Origin: Gemmatimonadota bacterium | GTDB taxonomy: Bacteria > Gemmatimonadota > Gemmatimonadetes > Longimicrobiales > Gaopeijiaceae | Length of the DNA: 51,620 nt | Direction: 5' to 3' | Assembly (NCBI GenBank): GCA_029879725.1 | Contig: JAOUPR010000016.1 | Span: 1 to 51,620, forward strand | In this document: piece by piece, positions 19,201 through 26,430 of the stretch | Layout: each line of letters begins with the position of its first letter | Numbering within the stretch: position 1 is the first letter of the stretch | The notes under the pieces: model-generated | What the model saw: the letters and a program-made list of their open reading frames with translations, nothing else | What the model was told of the DNA's origin: nothing | Database searches by the model: none | Translations under genes and position numbers: made by a program

Positions 19201-19598
19201 TGGCGGACGTGATCGAACAGGGCGGGGGCGGTGCCATCGGCTCCCACGGTCAGGCCCACGGCATCGGGTCGCACTGGGAGATCTGGATGGTCGCGTCCGC
19301 CATGGGGCCTCATGGAGCGCTGCGCGTGGCCACCCTGGAGGGGGCCCGGTTCCTCGGAGCCGAGCACGACCTGGGATCCGTGGAGGTCGGGAAGCTGGCC
19401 GACGTTCTCGTCCTGGACGCGAACCCCCTGGAGGACATCCGGAACACCACGTCCATCCGTTTCGTGATGCAGGGGGGAGTCCTTCGGGATGGGCTCACGT
19501 TGGACGAGCTCTGGCCCGCGAGCGTACCGTACGGAGACCGCTGGTGGGCGGACCCGGACATGTGGGCGGAGACGGACCGGCCGGTGGGCGGGCGGTGA
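16287..19598 (+). CDS. PD40/TolB-type beta-propeller fused to amidohydrolase (exported)
   Basis: A 1103-residue exported protein from ATG 16287 (AGGTGG upstream, signal MIPPHAALRAFVPVFLSLLTLPIPGAGQ). Residues about 50-660 hold repeated PD40/WD40-like blades with the recurrent motif SPDGRxIAF (HPRYSPQGDAIAFVSD, EISPDGRWLAFAR, SWSPDGRRIAFTTWD, AWSPDGTHVLVTRG). From about 700 to 1085 is an amidohydrolase: entry strand GSLALTRARIVTMVADEVIEDGTLVVEGSRIVCVG, metal site GIVDMHAHHY, later HGQAHGIGSHWE and the closing LGSVEVGKLADVLVLDANPLEDI. The fusion is widespread in Gemmatimonadota and similar phyla; it is thought to act on peptides or N-acyl amino acids, but the substrate is not established. Confidence 0.87.
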   Translation: MIPPHAALRAFVPVFLSLLTLPIPGAGQDAGAKDEAWDVTEARGATREVDFTTDEGTWMSVDVSPAGGWIAFDLLGHVYRVPMAGGDAELLTRDAGVSVNYHPRYSPQGDAIAFVSDRKGQNNLWIMDADGGNPRAVFTSDDVRVVEPVWTPDGRYVIVRRQNLQGPGGGGLWMYHRDGGQGVELVANSDEGGAAWPSVSRDGRYLYFHVYSGPPGLAGRDALAGHWQVRRKDMITGEVVSVTAGEAAQQSRGSSGGAYAPEISPDGRWLAFARRIPNGTISFKGHRFGPRTALWLRDLRTGAERIAMDPVTQDNAEGIKTLRVMPGYDWTDDGSAIVLSEGGRLRRLEVATGEVTTIPFTARVRRTVSEQARADFRIEDGPFQARFLRWYTASPDGGRLAFQAVGRIWTRGLPDGTPARVTPEGFAPFEYAPSWSPDGRRIAFTTWDDAEGGAVWTVPAGGGDPRRLTTVDETWEYLHTAWSPDGTHVLVTRGQGAAKRGRGIAWNPYWEVVELPAGGGAARVVSVVEARGGGRSQVPRASYGPGGRVFFPDRIPDPDGSGTVSGLVSVRPDGSDRQLLLTLPYADEIAISPTGEWVAFQEGDNVYVSPFPYGGLGGAPLAIAKARGRIPVTQVSTEGGLYPTWRDAATLDFGSGPHFFAHHPADETTDSVDVTLTVDAPAPVGSLALTRARIVTMVADEVIEDGTLVVEGSRIVCVGTCDTSGVDEVRDVAGATIVPGIVDMHAHHYRENRGIQPQHDFEQAVYLAYGVTTNLDNSMWSQIVFPAAELIRAGQLVGPRTFSTGDPLYRGDGGRQNELTSYQVAEQNVNRLADWGATAIKQYLQPRRDQRQWVSHAARKRGLMVTAEGSDLPYNVGMILDGQTGFEHPMSYTPLHGDAARFFGATRAVYSPTFIVGGPAAWNEEYFFQESDVWRDARQQMWMPWRQVLPHTRRHMWRPDTDYSFPFIAQGMADVIEQGGGGAIGSHGQAHGIGSHWEIWMVASAMGPHGALRVATLEGARFLGAEHDLGSVEVGKLADVLVLDANPLEDIRNTTSIRFVMQGGVLRDGLTLDELWPASVPYGDRWWADPDMWAETDRPVGGR

Positions 19599-19627
19599 GT
19601 CGGGAAACTCCTCCCAGGTACCGATAG

Positions 19628-19667
19628 CAGACGGGCGGCGCCGGGTTCTACCGGCGCCGCCCGTCTG
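19628..19667. terminator. Perfect 17-bp hairpin between convergent genes
   Basis: Bases 19628-19644 pair perfectly with 19651-19667 around a GTTCTA loop. It lies 29 bases after the PD40-amidohydrolase stop and 18 bases before the end of the leftward PKD lipoprotein gene. It is the strongest hairpin in the window; there is no long T-run on either side. Confidence 0.75.
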
Positions 19668-19685
19668 GATGTTCGGGGGTGGGGA

Positions 19686-21440
19686 TTACCGCCCGGACCG
19701 TGGTCCCTGGGTGAGGATCCCCGTGAAGCCCCGGATCACACGTCCGCTGGTGAGGCTTCCCGCGATCACCAGCCCGGCCGACGCGTTGTCCAGGTCTCCG
19801 TTGGCCCGGAGGTCCGCGATGGCGAAGCGGGCCACCGCGTCCAGGTCACCGTCGGCGTCCACGTCTTCCAGGGTGACCCACGGCCCACCGTTCTTGTCCA
19901 CCACCGACGTTTCCGTGCCGATGCCGTCTCCCAGGGTCAGGGAGGAGGCGATGAGGGCCTCCGCGGCGAACTCACCGTCCGCGATGAGCACCACCGTCAG
20001 GTTCCCGTTGGAGCGTCCGTTGCCGTTGGCGAGGGCCCCTCCACCGTGTACGTCGATGGCGATCTCGATGGGAGGAAGGACCGTGACGTCGACCTGATCC
20101 GAATGCGTCCCGGCGTCGTCGTCGGTGACGGTGAACGTCACGGTGAACGTTCCTGCCTCCGTGTACGCGTGCTCCGTGGAGACGGAGCCCTGGGCGGCGG
20201 ATGCTCCGGCCACGGCGGATCCGTCTCCGAAGTCGACGGTCCACGTCCAGGTGTCCGCGATGCCCACGTCGGTGAAGGAGCCGGCGAAGGTGAAGACGTC
20301 TCCCTGGTTGAGGACGGCGCCCGGTCCGGCCGCGGCCACGGGGGCCACGTTGGCCACCGTCGCGGTCGTGGTGGCGGAGGCCGAAGCGCCCGTTTCGTCG
20401 GTCACCGTGAGGGTGATCGTGTAGGTCCCGTCGTCCACGTAGGCGTGCCCGGCCGAAGCGCCGGTTCCCGTGGAGCCGTCACCGAAGTCCCAGGCGTAGG
20501 CGAGGGCGGCGCCGGTGAAGTCGGCCGCGGAGCCGACGAACGACACCGGGCTCCCTTCCACCCCGGAGTATGCGCCACCCGCGTCGGCCGACGGAGGCAG
20601 CGTCTGCGCCACCGGACGGACGGGGGCCCAAGCCGATCCGCAGAGCGCGTTGACGAAGCTGTTGGAGACGCTTCCCATCCGCACCATGGTCCCGGTGTTC
20701 AGGTCCGTGATCTCACGCACGAAGTTCTTGTAGAAGATGAACCAACGGCCCTCGGGAGAGCGGTTGATGGTGCAGGGCTGGAAGTAGAGCACGCCGAGTC
20801 GGGTCGCCGCTCCGGTGGCCGGATCGACGCGGTAGAGGAACTGACCCGACCCCGTGATGAACGTCCCGGTATCGGGGTCGTAGGCCAGGGCCTCGGCGGG
20901 CACGGTGGCGCCCACGGAGGTCACTGCACCGGTCATCAGGTCCAGCGTGCTCAGCGTACCCGTGCGGTCGATGGCGTAGAGGGTGGTGCCGTCGGGTCCG
21001 AACTCGATCCCCCGCTGGGGGAGTTGCACCTGCAGGTCCACCACCGGGAGCACGTCTCCGCTCTGGGTGTCGATGATCATGACCCGGTCGACACCGTCGA
21101 TGCGGAAGAGCCCGAACACCGTCCCGGCCGGGACCGTGTGCCCGCCCGCGACCTGGACGTCTTGCGTGGAGGTCGCCATCCCTGCGTAGGCCGTGTTGAA
21201 TCCCGTGGGTCCCAGGTTCTGTGAGGTCCAGGTGGACGGGTCGATCTTCCACGTCTCCCTGGTCACGTCCTGGTGGCCGAAGAGGAAGTACGGATCGCTG
21301 CCGGACAGGGCGAGGGAGGGCCCGGCGACTGCGGCGGCCGTCGTCTCCGTCTCCGGGAGGGGCGCGAGCGTCTGTTCGGCGCCGCAGGCGGCCAGTGCGA
21401 GCGTGAGAACGGGGACGAGGGGCAGACTCGTGCGATTCAT
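19686..21440 (-). CDS. PKD-domain lipoprotein with beta-propeller-like N-terminal part
   Basis: A 584-residue protein whose signal ends in a clear lipobox (LALAAC, C at about residue 19), so it is probably anchored in the outer membrane. Residues about 45-270 are short repeated strands (GFNTAYAGMA, TLYAIDRTGTLSTLDLMTG, FLYRVDPATGAATRLGVL), suggesting a propeller like those of DUF4394-type proteins. Two PKD domains follow (about 285-375 with YAWDFGDGSTGTG, and 378-465 with WTVDFGDGSAV). The last 110 residues are beta-rich and include an Asp-rich DVDADGDLDAVARFAIADL, similar to calcium-binding repeats. Likely role: surface adhesion or glycan/protein binding. Divergent from the M81 gene. Confidence 0.8.
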   Translation of the reverse strand: MNRTSLPLVPVLTLALAACGAEQTLAPLPETETTAAAVAGPSLALSGSDPYFLFGHQDVTRETWKIDPSTWTSQNLGPTGFNTAYAGMATSTQDVQVAGGHTVPAGTVFGLFRIDGVDRVMIIDTQSGDVLPVVDLQVQLPQRGIEFGPDGTTLYAIDRTGTLSTLDLMTGAVTSVGATVPAEALAYDPDTGTFITGSGQFLYRVDPATGAATRLGVLYFQPCTINRSPEGRWFIFYKNFVREITDLNTGTMVRMGSVSNSFVNALCGSAWAPVRPVAQTLPPSADAGGAYSGVEGSPVSFVGSAADFTGAALAYAWDFGDGSTGTGASAGHAYVDDGTYTITLTVTDETGASASATTTATVANVAPVAAAGPGAVLNQGDVFTFAGSFTDVGIADTWTWTVDFGDGSAVAGASAAQGSVSTEHAYTEAGTFTVTFTVTDDDAGTHSDQVDVTVLPPIEIAIDVHGGGALANGNGRSNGNLTVVLIADGEFAAEALIASSLTLGDGIGTETSVVDKNGGPWVTLEDVDADGDLDAVARFAIADLRANGDLDNASAGLVIAGSLTSGRVIRGFTGILTQGPRSGR

Positions 21441-21718
21441 GTGTATGCAGGGCTCAGTGTGAAACCATCGTCCGGGGGCCGACGCTCGGGTACGGGCGGG
21501 GCATGGTGCAAGAAGCGTGACAGGATGTCACGGGGCGGATCCGGGCGAAATACGTGGATTCCGAATGGAATTTCGGGTGCTTCCCGGAAATGATTTCGCG
21601 GGAGGTGAGAAAAGATTTCCCGGTGGTGCCCGGGCCCCGCCCCACTTGCGCCCCCGGCTCCGACGCAACCTTATTAGCCCGGTCCACCATCGTCGCTTCC
21701 CCACTCCGGTGCGCCGCC
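21441..21718. promoter_or_regulatory. Divergent promoter region, PKD lipoprotein / M81 peptidase
   Basis: A 278-base gap with no gene. It holds a perfect inverted repeat GTGACA-GGA-TGTCAC (about 21518-21532) whose right part matches the 16.16-kb site, an AT-richer stretch (21549-21625) and CCTTATTAGCCC at about 21669-21680, which could be a -10 region for the rightward gene. Confidence 0.4.
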
Positions 21719-23266
21719 ATGAGCCTTCGTCACTTCTCCGTTCCCGCCGCCCTGACCGCTGGGGTACTCCTCGCGGCCTGCTCCGCTTCCTCCGAGCCGG
21801 AATTCCGCGTGGCCGTGGCCCGCTTTCAACAGGAGTCGTGCACTTTCTGTCCCGGGGGCGACGTCACGGTCGAGGACTGGACCCGGCTGGGGCCGCCATT
21901 GTCCGGGGATGACGTCCTTGATGCCGACGACTACGTGGCGGGTTTCGTAAGCCAGGCCCGCGACTACGGCGACATCGAGTTGGTGGGGCTGACGTCCCCC
22001 GACGAGATCTTCGGTGGGTCGTCCCGCTCGTGGATCGCGAAGGAGACGTTCGACCACTTCCTCGACGGGATGATCGCGGACCTGGAGGCGGCCATGCCGG
22101 TGGACGGGGTCTACCTGGCGCTCCACGGCGCCATGGGCGTGCGCGACGTTCCCCGCCCGGAGGCCGAGATCGCGCGGCGTTTCCGTGAAGTGGTGGGCCC
22201 CGACGTGCCCATCGCGGCCACCTTCGATCTCCACGGGGACGAGGACGGAGCCTTCCTCGAGCAGGCCGACTTCGCATTCGTGACCAAGCGGTTTCCCCAC
22301 TACGACGCGGGGATCCAAGGGGGGCGCGCGGCCCGGGCGCTCCACCGTGTCATGCGCGGGACGTATTCTCCCACCACGGCCACCCGCAAGCCGGGGGTGA
22401 TCACGGCCACCGTCCTCCAGTGGACGGGCGCCTCCCCCTCCATGGATATCATGGAGCGCGCGCGGCGGTGGGAGGCACGCGAGCCTGACGCCTTCGTGAG
22501 CGTCTTCTACGGCTTCCCCTGGACGGACGTTCCCGACGTGGGCGCCACGGTGCACGTCATGACCAACGGCGACCAGGAACTGGCCGACCGCATCGCGGAT
22601 GACATGAACGACTTCATCTGGCGCGTGAGGGAAGACTTCGCGCTGGGCCGGCTTCCGAGGCCGGACGTGGCGGCGCGGACGGTGCGGGACGCCATCGCCG
22701 CCGGTGCGGTGCCGGTGGCGGTGGGCGATTATTCCGACCGTCCGGGCGATGCCACGCACATCCTTCGGGCCTTCGAGGCCACCGGGATCCGGAAGGTGCT
22801 CTACGGTGCCATCTCCTCACCGGACGTGCTGGGTGCCATGGAGGAGGCGGGGGCGAAGGTGGGCGATCCCTTCGACATGTCCATCGGTGGGTACACGCCC
22901 TCGGGAGGAGATCCGTTCCGCATCCAGGGGACGGTGGCCTACGTGGGTCCGTGGGCGGGGTACGACTACACCGCGGCCGTGACGTTCGGAGACGGGAACG
23001 TGGTATTCCTCGCGCCGGCCTACACCCAGATCATGTATCCGGAACACTTCGCGGTGGGATCCATCGACCCGGCGGACTACGATGTGTTCGTGGTGAAGAG
23101 TCGGGCGCACTTCCGAAGAGGCTTCGACGAGACCGGGTTCGCCCGGACCATCGTGGTGGTGGAGGCTCCCGAGCCGTTCCTCGGGACGACCTTCCTCGAT
23201 GCGCTTCCGTACGAGCACGCGGACCTCTCGAAGCTGTATCCGTACGGGGTGCCGGAGGGCCGGTAG
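21719..23266 (+). CDS. M81-family (MlrC/microcystinase C-like) metallopeptidase lipoprotein
   Basis: A 515-residue protein. ATG 21719 directly precedes a lipoprotein signal (SVPAALTAGVLLAAC, lipobox LAAC). The M81 fold opens FRVAVARFQQESCTF, which replaces the usual HETNTF motif. Other landmarks are YLALHGAMGV, the zinc-binding TFDLHGDEDG, KRFPHYDAGIQGGRAA and VGDYSDRPGDATHIL. The family includes MlrC, which cleaves linear microcystin peptides, and other D-amino-acid or cyclic peptide hydrolases. The change at the first motif and the lipid anchor are unusual, since most relatives are cytoplasmic. The exported peptidases nearby suggest scavenging of unusual peptides. Confidence 0.85.
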   Translation: MSLRHFSVPAALTAGVLLAACSASSEPEFRVAVARFQQESCTFCPGGDVTVEDWTRLGPPLSGDDVLDADDYVAGFVSQARDYGDIELVGLTSPDEIFGGSSRSWIAKETFDHFLDGMIADLEAAMPVDGVYLALHGAMGVRDVPRPEAEIARRFREVVGPDVPIAATFDLHGDEDGAFLEQADFAFVTKRFPHYDAGIQGGRAARALHRVMRGTYSPTTATRKPGVITATVLQWTGASPSMDIMERARRWEAREPDAFVSVFYGFPWTDVPDVGATVHVMTNGDQELADRIADDMNDFIWRVREDFALGRLPRPDVAARTVRDAIAAGAVPVAVGDYSDRPGDATHILRAFEATGIRKVLYGAISSPDVLGAMEEAGAKVGDPFDMSIGGYTPSGGDPFRIQGTVAYVGPWAGYDYTAAVTFGDGNVVFLAPAYTQIMYPEHFAVGSIDPADYDVFVVKSRAHFRRGFDETGFARTIVVVEAPEPFLGTTFLDALPYEHADLSKLYPYGVPEGR

Positions 23267-23311
23267 GGAATCTCCCCACGCTCCATCGCGTGCAAGGGCG
23301 GACATCGGGTC

Positions 23312-23341
23312 GGTTATTCGGACATTAAGATCCGATTAACC
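23312..23341. promoter_or_regulatory. Inverted-repeat operator in front of the Rrf2-nos operon
   Basis: GGTTATTCGGA (23312-23322), an 8-base AT-rich spacer CATTAAGA, and TCCGATTAACC (23331-23341) form an 11-8-11 palindrome with one mismatch. It ends 19 bases before the Rrf2 start codon, and TAAGAT (23326-23331) inside it could be a -10 box. Rrf2 regulators of the NsrR/IscR type bind palindromes of this size, so it is the likely site of autoregulation and control of the nos genes. Confidence 0.65.
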
Positions 23342-23360
23342 AAAACGATGGTCTGCCCCT

Positions 23361-23822
23361 ATGCTCTCACGAACCGGTCTCTACGCTCTTCAAGCGGTGC
23401 TCTACCTTGTCCGCCAATCCAATGGGGACGCCGTGGCGGCGGCCACCATGGCCGCGGATCTGGGGGTGCCCCCGAACTACCTCGCCAAGGTCCTCAACCG
23501 TATGGCGCGCAGCGGTATGCTGACTTCGACCCGGGGAGCCCACGGAGGATTCCGGCTCGCTTCCGATCCGGGTGAGCTGTCCGTGGAGGACGTGGTCGGC
23601 GAGTTCGAAGAGCTGCTCCCCCTCGAAAAATGTCTGCTCGGGGGGGGGTGCGATCCAACCTCGCCATGCTCCGCTCACCGGCGGAGGGTGGAGTGGCACG
23701 GGGTTCGCCGCGATATTCTTCGTCACACACCCCTGCTTTCCCTCCTCGGCCCGCAGGCCGTTCCGGAGGACCGCGAAGTTCCCCATCACCGACTCGTCGA
23801 GTCCATGATCAAGGTGTCCTAA
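23361..23822 (+). CDS. Rrf2-family Fe-S transcriptional regulator (NsrR/IscR-like)
   Basis: A 153-residue regulator. The N-terminal winged helix contains GLYALQAVLYL, MAADLGVPPNYLAKVLNRMARSGMLTSTRGAHGGFRLA, the standard Rrf2 layout. Cysteines C91, C97 and C103 (CLLGGGCDPTSPC) are spaced CX5CX5C, as in IscR and Streptomyces NsrR, so a [2Fe-2S] or [4Fe-4S] cluster that senses NO or redox state is likely. The ATG lacks a Shine-Dalgarno site and is only 19 bases after a palindrome, so the mRNA leader may be very short. The cytochrome gene follows after 3 bases, making it the first gene of the nos operon. NsrR-type NO sensing would fit N2O respiration. Confidence 0.88.
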   Translation: MLSRTGLYALQAVLYLVRQSNGDAVAAATMAADLGVPPNYLAKVLNRMARSGMLTSTRGAHGGFRLASDPGELSVEDVVGEFEELLPLEKCLLGGGCDPTSPCSAHRRRVEWHGVRRDILRHTPLLSLLGPQAVPEDREVPHHRLVESMIKVS

Positions 23823-23825
23823 TCC

Positions 23826-24347
23826 ATGATATCGTTCCTTCATCGTACTGCCCTCCTGCCGCTCGTCTTCGTTCTGGCCTGCGGTGGAGACGATGCTTCC
23901 CAGGCCTCTCAGCCCGCCCAGGCGTCGGGAACGGCGGCCTCCCAGCCCGCGGTGGGGAGCGACCTCACGGCCACGGAACTGGAGCAGGGGCTCGGCCCCG
24001 TCCGGGACATGGTCCTGGGCGAGATCGATCCGGCGCTCGCGGAAGAAGGTTCGGCGGCGTTCGTCACTCGTTGCTCCGCCTGTCACAAGATGGAGGACCG
24101 CTACGTCGGCCCCGAGCTCGGCACGGTCCTCTCGCGGCGCCGGCCGGAGTTCGTCATGAACATGATTCTCAATGCCACGGAGATGGTCGAACGGCACCCG
24201 GCGGTCCGTGAGTTGCTCGCCCAGTTCTATACGCCCATGCCCGTCCAGGTCACCGACCAGGCCGAGGCGCGGGCCATCCTGGAGTACCTCAGGGCATCGC
24301 AGATCGAAGTAGAAGCAGCCACCGAGGCCGGCGATCCGACTTCGTGA
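23826..24347 (+). CDS. Class I cytochrome c lipoprotein of the nos operon
   Basis: A 173-residue protein with a lipobox (LPLVFVLAC, C19), so it is probably anchored on the periplasmic side of a membrane. A Ser/Ala/Gln-rich linker (20-50) leads to one cytochrome c domain: haem motif CSACH (C83, C86, H87) and probable axial Met M138 (FYTPMPVQ). It lies 3 bases after the Rrf2 gene and its end overlaps the longest nosZ frame but not the chosen nosZ start (38-base gap). Clade II nos clusters often carry c-type cytochromes that bring electrons from the quinol/cytochrome pool to NosZ; that is the likely role. Confidence 0.85.
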   Translation: MISFLHRTALLPLVFVLACGGDDASQASQPAQASGTAASQPAVGSDLTATELEQGLGPVRDMVLGEIDPALAEEGSAAFVTRCSACHKMEDRYVGPELGTVLSRRRPEFVMNMILNATEMVERHPAVRELLAQFYTPMPVQVTDQAEARAILEYLRASQIEVEAATEAGDPTS

Positions 24348-24385
24348 CTTTCCCGCTCAACGCCACAATCAAGGAGGAACCCACA

Positions 24386-26365
24386 ATGACCCGATCGTCC
24401 AACCGCGGCCTCTACATCTTCGGCGCCGTCCTGGTGCTCGGATCCACGGGGGTCTATGCCTGCCGTCCCGGCGGCACCGGGGTGGGCACCGGTGACATGG
24501 CCAGTGCGGCCGAGGCCGTGTACGTCGCGCCGGGCTCGTACGACGAGTTCTACGCCTTCATGTCCGGAGGGTTCAGCGGCAACCTGACCGTGATGGGCCT
24601 CCCTTCCGGACGGCTCCTGAGGCAGGTGCCGGTCTTCAGCCAGTATCCCGAGAACGGATGGGGGTACTCCGAGGAGACCAAGGCCATCCTGGAGACTTCC
24701 CACGGCTTCGTGCCCTGGGACGACGCCCACCATCCCGAGCTCTCCATGACCGACGGGGTGCCCGACGGCCGCTGGATCTTCATCAACGGGAACAACACCC
24801 CCCGCGTGGCCCGCATCGACCTCAGAAGCTTCGAGACCACCGAGATCATCGAGATCCCGAACTCGGCCGGGAACCACGGCTCGCCCTTCATCACGCCGAA
24901 CACGGACTACCTGGTGGCCTCGACGCGCTTCAGCGTGCCGATTCCCAACCGGGACATGTCCATCGAGGACTACAAGGGGAACTTCAAGGGGACGTTGTCG
25001 TTCATCCGGGCCAATGATCCCGGGAACATGTCCATCGCCTTCCAGATCGTGATGCCCGGGTACGACTACGACCTCGCCCACGCGGGGAAGGGTCCGTCGG
25101 ACGGGTGGATGTTCTTCACCTCGTACAACTCCGAGGAGGAGCATACGCTTCTCGAGATCAACGCTTCACGGAAGGACAAGGACTTCGTCGCGGCCGTGAA
25201 CTATCGTCGCGCCGAGGAGTGCATCGCCCAGGGCGCCGGCCAGGAAGTCCGGGCACGCCACGCGCACAACTTCCTGAACGAACACGACATCTACGAGTCG
25301 GAGATGCTCCAGACGGTGCGGACCATCGAGCCCTCTCAGTGCTCCGACCTGGTGTACTTCCTCCCGACGCCGAAGTCGCCCCACGGCGTGGACGTGGATC
25401 CTTCCGGCGAGTACATCGTCGCCGGGGGCAAGCTCGCGACCGTCATCCCGGTGCACTCCTTCTCGAAGATGATCGCCGCCATCCAGGCGGAGGACTTCGA
25501 GACGGTGATCGACGGGATTCCCGTGCTCCGCTACGAGTCCGTGATCGCGGGTGAGGTGTCGAACGCGGGGCTCGGTCCGCTCCACACCGAGTTCGACGGG
25601 CGCGGGTTCGCCTACACCACGGCGTTCATCTCCTCCGAGATCGTGAAGTGGGAGATCGGGACGTGGCAGGTGGTGGACCGGATCCCGGTCTACTACTCGG
25701 TGGGACACCTCATGATTCCGGGCGGTGATTCGCAGCAGCCCTGGGGCAAGTACCTGGTGGCGCTGAACAAGATCACCAAGGATCGCTACCTCCCCACCGG
25801 GCCCGAGTTGGCCCACTCCGCGCAGCTCATCGACATCAGCGGTGACAAGATGCGCCTCCTGCTCGACTTCCCCACCCAGGGCGAGCCCCACTACGCCCAG
25901 GGGATCGCGGCGGAAGTGATCATGAACAACCAGGTCCAGTTCTACGACCTGAACGAGAACACCCATCCCTACGTCGCCCGGTCCGAGGCGGAGACGAAGG
26001 TGGTGCGGCAGGGGAACGAGGTCCACGTCTACATGACCTCCATCCGCAGCCACTTCACGCCGGACAACATCGAAGGGATCCGGGTGGGTGACGAGGTCTA
26101 CTTCCACGTCACCAACCTCGAGCAGGATTGGGACGTGCCCCACGGCTTCGCGGCCATGGGAGCGAGGAACGCCGAGCTCCTGATCATGCCCGGGCAGACC
26201 CGCACGCTGAAGTGGGTTCCTCAAGAAGCCGGGATCTTCCCCTTCTACTGCACCGACTTCTGCTCCGCCCTCCACCAGGAGATGCAGGGATACGCGCGCG
26301 TATCGCCGCGTGGATCCAACGTGCCGCTGCGCTGGGGCACGGGCGGTACCTGGAAGACCCAATAA
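24386..26365 (+). CDS. nosZ: Nitrous oxide reductase NosZ, clade II (Sec-type)
   Basis: A 659-residue enzyme that reduces N2O to N2 in the periplasm. ATG 24386 has AAGGAGG eight bases upstream. The leader (MTRSSNRGLYIFGAVLVLG...GVYAC) has no twin-arginine motif, so export is by Sec, the hallmark of clade II; C26 might be lipidated but VYAC is a poor lipobox. The propeller shows seven CuZ histidines: H115 and H116 (DAHHPE), H164 (GNHGSP), H333 (SPHGVD), H400 (GPLHTEF), H441 (VGHLMIPGGDS) and H477 (ELAHSAQ). The C-terminal cupredoxin has the CuA ligands H586 (VPHGF), C622, C626, H630 and M633 in FYCTDFCSALHQEM. All expected copper ligands are present, so the enzyme should be active. The accessory genes follow in order. 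Confidence 0.97.
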   Translation: MTRSSNRGLYIFGAVLVLGSTGVYACRPGGTGVGTGDMASAAEAVYVAPGSYDEFYAFMSGGFSGNLTVMGLPSGRLLRQVPVFSQYPENGWGYSEETKAILETSHGFVPWDDAHHPELSMTDGVPDGRWIFINGNNTPRVARIDLRSFETTEIIEIPNSAGNHGSPFITPNTDYLVASTRFSVPIPNRDMSIEDYKGNFKGTLSFIRANDPGNMSIAFQIVMPGYDYDLAHAGKGPSDGWMFFTSYNSEEEHTLLEINASRKDKDFVAAVNYRRAEECIAQGAGQEVRARHAHNFLNEHDIYESEMLQTVRTIEPSQCSDLVYFLPTPKSPHGVDVDPSGEYIVAGGKLATVIPVHSFSKMIAAIQAEDFETVIDGIPVLRYESVIAGEVSNAGLGPLHTEFDGRGFAYTTAFISSEIVKWEIGTWQVVDRIPVYYSVGHLMIPGGDSQQPWGKYLVALNKITKDRYLPTGPELAHSAQLIDISGDKMRLLLDFPTQGEPHYAQGIAAEVIMNNQVQFYDLNENTHPYVARSEAETKVVRQGNEVHVYMTSIRSHFTPDNIEGIRVGDEVYFHVTNLEQDWDVPHGFAAMGARNAELLIMPGQTRTLKWVPQEAGIFPFYCTDFCSALHQEMQGYARVSPRGSNVPLRWGTGGTWKTQ

Positions 26366-26430
26366 CCTTTCCGAGAGTCACGGGGGCGGGCGGTTCGCCC
26401 GCCCCCGATCCTCGTTTTCAGGATAGAATC

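Noticed and set aside
24386-24470. Twin-arginine signal on NosZ (clade I)
   Set aside because: The leader has no RR pair; a Sec-type hydrophobic stretch is seen, matching clade II.
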